From contig JAHBAN010000197.1 of assembly GCA_018500075.1 (NCBI GenBank), forward strand, positions 1 through 7,496: a DNA stretch of 7,496 bases, written 5' to 3'. A program made the position numbers and the translations under genes. The notes under the pieces were generated by a model, which saw only the letters and a list, made by a program, of their open reading frames with translations, was not told the origin of the DNA and ran no database searches. Every line of letters begins with the position of its first letter. Position 1 is the stretch's first letter. Shown piece by piece: positions 1-5,961 of this stretch. This stretch comes from Flavobacteriia bacterium (lineage in GTDB: Bacteria; Bacteroidota; Bacteroidia; Flavobacteriales; Flavobacteriaceae).

Positions 1-117
1 AAACACAAACAAGAGCGCCAGCAGAAGGGCCGAGAAAAGCCAGACTTTCTCCTTGCTCCAGACCCGGTGCAAAGCGGCAATGATCGGGGTGCGCGGGGGG
101 AGGGCGTGGTCTGTCAT
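1..117 (-). CDS. Putative permease, N-terminal 39 residues only (runs off the left edge)
   Basis: An open frame reads leftward from ATG at 117 to the window edge without a stop. An AGGA ribosome-binding sequence at 129-126 sits 8 bases upstream of that ATG, which decides the start. The visible 39 residues have a polar, proline-containing head of about 15 residues, a short amphipathic stretch with two tryptophans (Trp20 and Trp26), and then a strongly hydrophobic run from about residue 26 that looks like the first membrane helix. The gene starts 51 bases after the ArsR-type repressor stop on the same strand, so the two are probably one transcript. ArsR regulators are often followed by permeases of the ArsP/YraQ (DUF318) group, some of which export trivalent organoarsenicals. 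That assignment rests on context and general look only, because no diagnostic motif lies in the visible part. Any other membrane transporter remains possible. Confidence 0.55.
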   Translation of the reverse strand, partial: MTDHALPPRTPIIAALHRVWSKEKVWLFSALLLALLFVF

Positions 118-168
118 GGGGATCGTCCTGATAAAGTTACTAGCGTGGCCGGTGTGGCGGGCTGTGGG

Positions 169-483
169 TCAGGCTGCGCCCTCTTTGGCGAGGGTGACGC
201 CGACACAGCACTCCGCCGTCAAAAAGGCGAGCGTCTGGTTCATCACGTCATAATCGACACGGTTGCAGATCAGACGGCCCTGACGTTCCTGTGTCACAAG
301 GCCGGCCTCGACGAGCGCCCCCAGATGATGCGCAAGCGTCGACGGGGCCATGCCAAGATACTGGCCGATTTCGCCGACATTCATGCCATCGTGCCCGGCG
401 CGGACCAACAGGCGAAAAATCCCGAGGCGGGTGTCATGGCCAAGAGCGGCAAGGGCGAGAGCGGTGGCGGCTTGTGTCATCAT
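169..483 (-). CDS. ArsR/SmtB-family winged-helix repressor with Cys73/Cys92/Cys93
   Basis: This 104-residue protein has the length and layout of a dimeric ArsR/SmtB repressor, which leaves DNA when it binds a metal, metalloid or other ligand. The winged-helix core spans roughly residues 15-80; the segment MAPSTLAHHLGALVEAGLV (45-63) is the turn and recognition helix, and the wing follows around residues 64-77. The classical ELCVC metal motif of plasmid ArsR is absent, its place being taken by NVGEIGQYLG. Instead there is one cysteine at 73 in the wing and an adjacent pair, 92 and 93, in the ECCVG motif of the last helix. This arrangement is known in ArsR proteins that bind trivalent arsenicals, including methylarsenite sensors. 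Two ATGs are adjacent (483 and 480) with no clear Shine-Dalgarno sequence before either, so the start is uncertain by one codon. It is probably cotranscribed with the partial permease at 117-1 and divergent from the RND operon. Family confidence is high; the ligand is inferred. Confidence 0.9.
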   Translation of the reverse strand: MMTQAATALALAALGHDTRLGIFRLLVRAGHDGMNVGEIGQYLGMAPSTLAHHLGALVEAGLVTQERQGRLICNRVDYDVMNQTLAFLTAECCVGVTLAKEGAA

Positions 484-492
484 GCCGTCAAA

Positions 493-512
493 ATAACTAT
501 ATATCTAGTTAT
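493..512. promoter_or_regulatory. Probable ArsR-type operator: 20-bp near-perfect palindrome
   Basis: The sequence ATAACTATATATCTAGTTAT is palindromic at 9 of 10 base-pair positions; only t500/c505 is mismatched. It lies 10 bases upstream of the repressor ATG at 483, in a divergent gap. AT-rich dyads of this size close to the repressor's own start are typical for autoregulated ArsR/SmtB proteins. A possible minus-strand promoter (TTTACA at 517-512, TATTTT at 495-490, spacer 16) would be covered by it. The palindrome is seen directly; its function is inferred. Confidence 0.6.
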
Positions 513-578
513 GTAAAGATAAATTACCGAAGGCGCCAGAATCCCTCTTTTCTTTTGCGCTCAAATAACATATTCTAA

Positions 579-598
579 AAAACATATATATAAGTCAT
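579..598. promoter_or_regulatory. Candidate second operator in front of the RND operon
   Basis: This 20-bp stretch is an imperfect dyad (7 of 10 pairs, centre 588/589). Aligned without gaps to the palindrome at 493-512, it shares the outer half-site letters AAC at one side and AGTYAT at the other, with the same 9-base spacing between them. The two centres are 86 bp apart. It lies 31 bases upstream of the adaptor start, where a repressor of the plus-strand operon would be expected. The region is very AT-rich, so chance similarity is a real possibility. Confidence 0.3.
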
Positions 599-628
599 TA
601 CCCGCAGTCACGTAAAGGATCTGCTGCC

Positions 629-1627
629 ATGTTCTCTCTGCATCGCCCGTTTGTGGCCCTTTGTCTTGCGCTTCTGCCCTTTGCTGCCGGGGCCGAAACA
701 GTCACGCCGCTCGCCCCCGTCTCTGTGACCGAGTGGAAAGCCGTCTATGGCCAGATCGACACGCGCGACCGGATTTCCGCCCGCGCTCGGATCGGTGGCA
801 CGCTTGTCTCGCTCACGGTCACAGAGGGCGATCGCGTTGAGGCGGGGCAGGTGCTCGCCGAGATTGTCGATGACAAGCTGGTGTTCCAGTTGGGCGCAAT
901 CGAGGCCCAGATCGAGGCGCTCGGCGCACAGCTTGCGAATGCCCAAGACGAGCTGACCCGTGGCGAGGCGCTGCTTGAGCGCGGTGTCATCACGGCCCAA
1001 AGCCTTGAGTCGTTGCGCACACAGGCCGATGTCTTGAAAAATCAGGTCGCCGCGGCGCGCGCCAACCGCCGGATTGTGGCGCAGCAGGCGAGTGAGGGTA
1101 AGGTTCTTGCGCCCGTGGGGGGCCGTGTTCTGAGCGTGCCGGTCACGCGCGATTCTGTGCTGATGCCCGGCGAGCCTGTGGTGCTGATCGGCGGCGGCGG
1201 CGCGTTTTTGCGCCTCGCCGTGCCAGAGCGCTTTGCCGCGGTGCTGACCGAGGGCGCCACCATCCATATCGAGACGCCCGATGGCCCCGCCACCGGCACG
1301 CTGGCAAAGATTTATCCGCTGATCGAAAATGGCCGCGTCATTGCCGATGTCGAGGTCGCCGCGCTGAGCGACAGCTTTGTCAACACCCGCGTATTGGTGC
1401 GCCTGCCGGTCGGGGTGCGCGAGGCGCTGCTCGTGCCGCCCGCAGCGGTGACAACTGTTTCGGGGCTTGATTTTGTCACATTGGCCCAAGGCGAAGACCG
1501 CGTGCAGCGCGCGGTTGTGCTGGGGGGGCGCGTTGCGCATGACGGCGCAGAGCGGGTCGAAGTCCTCACCGGCCTGCGCGCGGGCGATATCCTTGCCGCG
1601 CCTCTGGAGCACGCCGATGACCACTGA
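629..1627 (+). CDS. RND efflux periplasmic adaptor (membrane fusion protein)
   Basis: This 332-residue protein links an inner-membrane RND pump to an outer-membrane channel in the periplasm. Residues 1-22 form a Sec signal peptide with a hydrophobic core and an AGA|ET cleavage site; Cys12 lies inside the core and does not look like a lipobox, so the protein is probably soluble rather than a lipoprotein. A first lipoyl/barrel half follows (about 45-85, with the motif TEGDRVEAGQVLAEI at 65-79). A helical hairpin rich in Ala, Glu, Leu and Gln spans about 87-155, and the second lipoyl half follows (KVLAPVGGRV, 158-167). Beta-barrel and membrane-proximal domains run to the end (LVPPAAV at 268-274; TGLRAGD at 314-320). 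At 332 residues it is somewhat shorter than the usual 370-400. The start is set by AAAGGA at 614-619, 9 bases before ATG. It overlaps the pump gene by 11 bases, so the two are translated together. Confidence 0.93.
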   Translation: MFSLHRPFVALCLALLPFAAGAETVTPLAPVSVTEWKAVYGQIDTRDRISARARIGGTLVSLTVTEGDRVEAGQVLAEIVDDKLVFQLGAIEAQIEALGAQLANAQDELTRGEALLERGVITAQSLESLRTQADVLKNQVAAARANRRIVAQQASEGKVLAPVGGRVLSVPVTRDSVLMPGEPVVLIGGGGAFLRLAVPERFAAVLTEGATIHIETPDGPATGTLAKIYPLIENGRVIADVEVAALSDSFVNTRVLVRLPVGVREALLVPPAAVTTVSGLDFVTLAQGEDRVQRAVVLGGRVAHDGAERVEVLTGLRAGDILAAPLEHADDH

Positions 1628-4600
1628 GCCGACACATATGCCGACAGGCACCCCGACCGCGCTCGGCCTTGCGGGCTGGCTCACCAAAGCGTTCATCGCC
1701 TCGCCGCTGACGCCGCTCTTTATCATTGCCTCGCTGGCCGTTGGCCTCGTCGCGCTGGGCGCTTTGCCGCGCGAGGAAGAGCCGCAGATCTCCGTGCCGC
1801 TGGTGGATATTCATATCACCGCTTCGGGCCTGAAGGCCGAAGACGCCGTAAAGCTTGTGACAGAGCCGATGGAAACCATTGTCAAAGGCATCAACGGGGT
1901 TGAGCATATCTACTCCTCGACCCGCGATGACGCCGCCATGGTCACCGCCCGCTTTGAAGTGGGCACGCCGGCGGACGCCGCGATTTTGCGGGTGCACACC
2001 AAAATGCGCGCCAATCTCGACCAGATCCCCGTGGGGATTCCCGAGCCACTGATCATTGGCCGCGGGATCGACGATGTCGCGATTGTGTCGCTCACGCTGT
2101 CGCCCGCGCCAGAGACGGGCCTCACCGCCAATGACCTCACGCGGATCGCCCGCGAGCTGCGCACCGAGCTGTCCAAAACGCCCGATCTGGGCCTTTCCTA
2201 TATTGTCGGCGAGGCGCAGGAAGCGATCCGGATCGCGCCCGACCCCGAGCGCCTTGCGCTCTATGGCGTGACGCTTCAGCAGCTTGTCGGCAAGGTCGAA
2301 GGCGCAAACCGCACGCTCAATACGGGCCTTGTGCGCGACGCGGGCGAGATGGTCGGCCTCGTCGCGGGCCAGACCCTCACCGCGCCGGCCGAAGTTGCCA
2401 ATCTTTTGCTCACCACGCGCGACAACAGGCCGGTTTATCTGCGCGATGTGGCTGATGTGTCTTTTGTGCCCGACACCTCCGAACAGATCGTCGCCAATGT
2501 CACCCGCGCGGCTGACGGCACGGTGCAGCGCACCCCCGCCGTCACCCTGGCTCTGGCCAAGCGGGCAGGGGCCAACGCCGTTGTTGTCGCCGAGCATCTG
2601 CTCGAGCAGGTCGACAGCCTCAAAGGCGGCCTGATCCCTGACAGCGTTCATATCGACATCACCCGCGACTACGGCGAAACCGCCGATGAAAAAGCCAACG
2701 AACTCCTCTTTCACCTCGGCCTCGCCACCGTCTCGATCATCGCTCTGGTGCTGATCGCTGTCGGCTGGCGCGAAAGCATCGTGGTTGCCATTGTCATTCC
2801 GGTGACAATCCTGCTCACGCTTTTTGCCGCCTATATCATGGGCTACACGCTCAACCGTGTCTCGCTCTTTGCGCTGATCTTCTCGATCGGGATTCTGGTC
2901 GACGACGCGATTGTCGTGATCGAGAATATCGCCCGCCACTGGGGAATGCCCCAGAACGCCAGCGGCAAAACCAGCCGCACAGAGCAGGCCATTGCCGCTG
3001 TTGCCGAAGTCGGCAACCCGACAATCGTGGCGACTCTGACCGTTGTGGCCGCGCTCCTGCCGATGCTCTTTGTGTCCGGGCTGATGGGGCCTTACATGAG
3101 CCCTATTCCCGCCAATGCCTCGGCGGCGATGGTGTTTTCTTTCTTCGTCGCGGTGATCATTACACCCTGGCTCATGGTCAAGGTCGCCGGCAAGGCGCCG
3201 ATGGCCGATCATGACAGCGCGCAGGGCCACGCCGGCGGCGCCCTCGGGCGGATGTATAGCGCCGTGGCCGGTCCGCTGCTCAAAACAAAGACCCGCAGCG
3301 CGCTGTTTCTCTTTGTCACGGTCGTTCTGTCCTTTGGTTCGCTCGGCCTACTCTATACCGAGGATGTCACAGTCAAGCTGCTGCCCTTTGATAACAAATC
3401 AGAGCTTTCCGTGATGGTTGATCTGCCGGAAGGCGCGTCGAGCGAGGCGACAGATGCGGTTGCCCAAGCGGTGGCGCGCACAGTCGTTGCCATGCCCGAA
3501 GTGCTCTCCGCACAGACCCACGCAGGTACAGCCGCGCCGTTCAATTTCAATGGCCTCGTGCGGCACTACTATCTGCGCGCCGAGCCGCATCTTGGCGATG
3601 TGCAAATCAATCTCACCCCGAAAGGCGCGCGCAGCCGCACCAGCCACGACATCGCGCTGGACATCCGCAGCCGCCTCGCGGCGCTCGATCTGCCGCAGGG
3701 CACCAGCCTCAAAACAGTCGAGCCGCCCCCCGGCCCGCCTGTGATCTCGACTCTTCTGGCCGAAGTCTACGGCCCGACCCCCGAGGCCCGCCGCGCCGCC
3801 GCCCGCAAGATCCGCACAGCCTTTGAGGCCGTGCCCTATATCGTGGATGTCGATGACAGCTTCGGAGAGCAGCCGCGCCGCCTGCGCGCCACGATTGCGG
3901 GCGACAATATGGATTTCTTCGGTGTGGCCGAGGGCGATGTCTTTTCGACAATGGCGATGCTCAACCGGGCCACAACTGTGGGCTATTCCCACCGCGGCGA
4001 AGGCCGCAGGCCGATCCCGATCGAGGTGGCGCGGCCCAAGTCGGCGCGTGTGCTCAATGAAGCGACGCTCAGCACGCCCATTCCCGCCAATCTCCTTCCC
4101 GGAGCCAAGGGCGTGGTCGAGCTTGGCGATGTGATCAGCCTCTCTGAAGAGCGCGCCAGCTTCCCGCTCTTTCGCCACAATGGCCGCTTTGCCGAGATGG
4201 TCACCGGCGAAATGGCCGGCACATTCGAGGCCCCGCTCTATGGCATGATTGCCGTTTCCAAAGAGCTTGACGCGATGGAGTGGCCCAAGGGCGAAAAACC
4301 GGTGATCAGCCTCAACGGCCAGCCCCATGACGAGAGCCATGTCACCCTTCTGTGGGATGGCGAATGGGAGGTCACTTGGGTGACGTTCCGCGATATGGGC
4401 GCCGCCTTTGGCGTGGCCCTGCTCGGGATCTATATTCTCGTTGTGGCACAGTTCGGCTCTTTCCGCCTGCCGCTGGTCATTCTGACGCCTATTCCGCTCA
4501 CGTTCCTCGGGATCATGCTGGGCCACCTCTTGTTTGACGCGCCCTTCTCGGCAACCTCAATGATCGGCTTTATCGCCCTCGCGGGGATCATTGTGCGCAA

Positions 4601-4859
4601 CTCGATCCTGCTGGTTGATTTTATCCGCCATGCCGACACAGCCGGAAAAACCGAAATCGAAATCCTGATCGAGGCGGGCGCAATCCGCTTCAAGCCGATC
4701 TTGCTGACAGCGATTGCTGCCATGATCGGCGCGGTGGTGATCCTGACCGACCCGATTTTTCAGGGTCTTGCGATCTCGCTGCTGTTTGGCTTGCTCAGCT
4801 CGACATTGCTCACGGTGCTGGTGATCCCTGCGATCTACCGGATTTTCAAAACGGCTTAG
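1617..4859 (+). CDS. RND-family efflux pump, inner-membrane permease (HAE-1/AcrB-like)
   Basis: This 1080-residue proton-driven exporter has the complete AcrB-like fold. TM1 (about 31-50) is followed by a periplasmic porter domain, TM2-TM6 (about 364-525), TM7 (561-580), a second porter domain, and TM8-TM12 (about 925-1075). The proton relay is visible: TM4 carries GILVDDAIVVIEN with Asp429/Asp430 (AcrB Asp407/Asp408). TM10 carries GIIVRNSILLVDF with Arg994 where AcrB has Lys940. Arg1024 and Thr1031 match AcrB Arg971 and Thr978. The double Asp argues for the drug/hydrophobic-compound branch and against CusA-type metal pumps. I chose ATG 1617 because GGAG at 1606-1609 lies 7 bases upstream and TM1 follows soon after; an in-frame ATG at 1638 is an alternative, and an upstream extension to 1467 only re-reads the adaptor gene. 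No TolC-type gene follows. Regulation is probably by the divergent ArsR protein. The substrate is unknown. Confidence 0.95.
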   Translation: MTTEPTHMPTGTPTALGLAGWLTKAFIASPLTPLFIIASLAVGLVALGALPREEEPQISVPLVDIHITASGLKAEDAVKLVTEPMETIVKGINGVEHIYSSTRDDAAMVTARFEVGTPADAAILRVHTKMRANLDQIPVGIPEPLIIGRGIDDVAIVSLTLSPAPETGLTANDLTRIARELRTELSKTPDLGLSYIVGEAQEAIRIAPDPERLALYGVTLQQLVGKVEGANRTLNTGLVRDAGEMVGLVAGQTLTAPAEVANLLLTTRDNRPVYLRDVADVSFVPDTSEQIVANVTRAADGTVQRTPAVTLALAKRAGANAVVVAEHLLEQVDSLKGGLIPDSVHIDITRDYGETADEKANELLFHLGLATVSIIALVLIAVGWRESIVVAIVIPVTILLTLFAAYIMGYTLNRVSLFALIFSIGILVDDAIVVIENIARHWGMPQNASGKTSRTEQAIAAVAEVGNPTIVATLTVVAALLPMLFVSGLMGPYMSPIPANASAAMVFSFFVAVIITPWLMVKVAGKAPMADHDSAQGHAGGALGRMYSAVAGPLLKTKTRSALFLFVTVVLSFGSLGLLYTEDVTVKLLPFDNKSELSVMVDLPEGASSEATDAVAQAVARTVVAMPEVLSAQTHAGTAAPFNFNGLVRHYYLRAEPHLGDVQINLTPKGARSRTSHDIALDIRSRLAALDLPQGTSLKTVEPPPGPPVISTLLAEVYGPTPEARRAAARKIRTAFEAVPYIVDVDDSFGEQPRRLRATIAGDNMDFFGVAEGDVFSTMAMLNRATTVGYSHRGEGRRPIPIEVARPKSARVLNEATLSTPIPANLLPGAKGVVELGDVISLSEERASFPLFRHNGRFAEMVTGEMAGTFEAPLYGMIAVSKELDAMEWPKGEKPVISLNGQPHDESHVTLLWDGEWEVTWVTFRDMGAAFGVALLGIYILVVAQFGSFRLPLVILTPIPLTFLGIMLGHLLFDAPFSATSMIGFIALAGIIVRNSILLVDFIRHADTAGKTEIEILIEAGAIRFKPILLTAIAAMIGAVVILTDPIFQGLAISLLFGLLSSTLLTVLVIPAIYRIFKTA

Positions 4860-4866
4860 GGCGCAG

Positions 4867-4921
4867 CAAGACTCGGGCCAGCCTCAGCCCAAGACTCGGG
4901 CCAAATCTGGCTCGAGTCTTG
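4867..4921 (+). terminator. Hairpin after the RND operon with a duplicated left arm
   Basis: Eight bases after the pump stop lies a 14-base sequence, CAAGACTCGGGCCA, present twice in direct orientation (4867-4880 and 4890-4903). It occurs once more inverted with one change (4908-4921). The second copy and the inverted copy form a 14-bp stem with a single G-U pair and a 4-base loop (4904-4907) in the plus-strand transcript; the first copy could pair with the same right arm. On the minus strand the G-U pair becomes A-C, so the fold favours the plus transcript. There is no adjacent U tract, so this is either a non-canonical or processing-type 3' end rather than a clear intrinsic terminator. Confidence 0.5.
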
Positions 4922-4974
4922 CCCCGCCGTGCGCTTGATTAAGTTAATTTCTCTTCATTTTTGCGGCCTGAGCC

Positions 4975-5007
4975 GGTGCACGGGGGGTGCACGCATCGTG
5001 CACGCTT
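4975..5007. repeat. Three tandem 11-bp units containing GTGCAC
   Basis: GGTGCACGGGG, GGTGCACGCAT and CGTGCACGCTT follow one another exactly, placing the palindromic hexamer GTGCAC at 4976, 4987 and 4998, once per 11 bp and therefore near the same face of the helix. The last two units also form a 7-bp inverted repeat with a 3-base spacer (4987-5003). The repeats sit in the convergent gap, at least 90 bases from either gene end, where a promoter would not be expected. Function is unknown. Confidence 0.6.
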
Positions 5008-5010
5008 TGC

Positions 5011-5038
5011 GCCCCCCAACTCAGCCCTGTCAGGGGGC
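5011..5038. terminator. Weak GC-rich stem-loop in the convergent gap
   Basis: GCCCCC at 5011-5016 can pair with GGGGGC at 5033-5038 around a 16-base loop. On the minus strand it lies 63 bases beyond the amidohydrolase stop, so it could help end that transcript. No U tract follows on either strand and the loop is long; the call is tentative. Confidence 0.2.
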
Positions 5039-5100
5039 ATTTACCAAGCGCACCGCAGGCTTAACCTGATTTAAACCGCGCTCTGGTGCGGCGAGAAAAA

Positions 5101-5961
5101 TCAAAGCCTGTAGAAGGCGCGGGCGGTCTCGCCAAAGACGGCGGGGTGCATCCTGTGGGGGATCAGCGCCTGATAGGCAGAGAGCAGTGTCGCATAGGAT
5201 GAGGAGAGGCTATCAACAGGGAAGTTCGAGCCAAACATCGACCGCTCCGGCCCGAACAGCTCGAGGCATTTTTCAACAATCGGCGCAATGCTCTGGGCGC
5301 TCCAGCCATGGTCAAACATTCCCAGCCCCGAAAGCTTGCAGCTGACCTGGGGCAGGGCGGCCAGATCGCTGATCTGGCTGGCCCAAAGCGCCAGCCCCTC
5401 TGTGCTGCGCTCAAACGGGCTGCCGGCATGACAGAGCGCCACGGAAAGTTCGGGGATGTCGGAGAGAACCTTCGCTGTCGCCTCCATCAAAGGCGGTGTG
5501 AGCTGTAAATCAAAGCTCAGGCCCCTTGCCGCGGCCTCGCGCAGCCCGTCTTTGAACGCATCGCTTTGCAACAGCGTGTTGGTGCCGCTTAGGGCGTCTT
5601 CTTCGGGCGCGCGCCCGACGATCTGGCGCAGGCCGCGCAAGCTCGGAAGCGTTTGAAACGCGTCCAGTTGGCTGTCCAGATCGGCAGAGGTCAGATCACA
5701 AAAGACAACCTGCGCAAGGCGCCAATCCGGCGCCTTGTCTGCAACAGATTGCACCCATCGGGCCTCTTTTAGCCCGTCTTCGGCCCCGACCTGAATATGC
5801 ACAGACCCGTGAAAGCCTGTGGCGTCGCGGCGAAACTCGGGCAAAAGATAATCACGCTGGATCGGTGTCGGATCGCCGAAAAACCGCGTGACGCCCCGCG
5901 CCATGAGCCAGGGGTAATGCACCGCCTTCAGATCCCAGAGGTGATGATGTGCATCAATCAT
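5101..5961 (-). CDS. Amidohydrolase_2 / COG3618 TIM-barrel metal-dependent hydrolase (probable lactonase)
   Basis: This 286-residue protein has the normal length of the COG3618 amidohydrolase group, cytosolic TIM-barrel enzymes that mostly hydrolyse lactones (for example L-fucono- or sugar-acid lactones, or pyrone dicarboxylates). Visible family marks are the N-terminal DAHHHLWD with the HxH pair His5/His7, His55 in HIQVGAE, His178 in CHAGSP, the CKLSGLG strand at 208-214, and MFGSNFPVD with the expected catalytic Asp250. No signal peptide or membrane segment is seen. The start is firm because the family motif begins at residue 3 and the ATG overlaps the stop of the upstream SnoaL-like gene as ATGA (5958-5961). 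That overlap indicates translational coupling and explains the poor ribosome-binding sequence. Its position downstream of a SnoaL-like gene and opposite an importer ATPase suggests a step in catabolism of an imported compound. The exact substrate cannot be assigned. Confidence 0.9.
   Translation of the reverse strand: MIDAHHHLWDLKAVHYPWLMARGVTRFFGDPTPIQRDYLLPEFRRDATGFHGSVHIQVGAEDGLKEARWVQSVADKAPDWRLAQVVFCDLTSADLDSQLDAFQTLPSLRGLRQIVGRAPEEDALSGTNTLLQSDAFKDGLREAAARGLSFDLQLTPPLMEATAKVLSDIPELSVALCHAGSPFERSTEGLALWASQISDLAALPQVSCKLSGLGMFDHGWSAQSIAPIVEKCLELFGPERSMFGSNFPVDSLSSSYATLLSAYQALIPHRMHPAVFGETARAFYRL

Noticed and set aside
67..516. 149-codon plus-strand open frame over the repressor gene
   Set aside because: It is antisense to a clear ArsR-family gene, shows no recognisable domain and has low-complexity Gly/Ala/Arg composition typical of a shadow frame in GC-rich DNA.
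553..594. Sigma70 promoter for the RND operon
   Set aside because: Several -10-like boxes exist (571-576, 589-594) in this AT-rich stretch, but none has a convincing -35 at proper spacing, so I could not choose one.
1467..1616. Upstream extension of the RND pump by 50 codons
   Set aside because: The extension only re-reads the adaptor gene in another frame and would put an odd soluble tail before TM1; ATG 1617 has its own GGAG and a normal operon overlap.
608..1726. 372-codon minus-strand open frame opposite the adaptor
   Set aside because: The long antisense frame follows from high GC at third positions of the adaptor gene; the product is rich in Arg, His and Gln with no fold or motif.
1566..3230. 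554-codon minus-strand open frame opposite the RND pump
   Set aside because: It lies wholly antisense to conserved RND sequence, and the predicted product is a charged, repetitive string without any domain.
3399..4526. 375-codon minus-strand open frame opposite the second half of the pump
   Set aside because: It is the same kind of antisense shadow; the pump motifs on the plus strand are unambiguous.
5061..5074. CtrA-like motif TTAA-N6-TTAA
   Set aside because: CtrA sites usually have seven bases between the TTAA halves, and this one lies in a convergent gap with no promoter or origin signal around it.
5048..5090. Stem CGCACC/GGTGCG just beyond the amidohydrolase stop, as a terminator
   Set aside because: The stem is only six pairs with a 30-base loop and no U tract, too weak to list as a feature.
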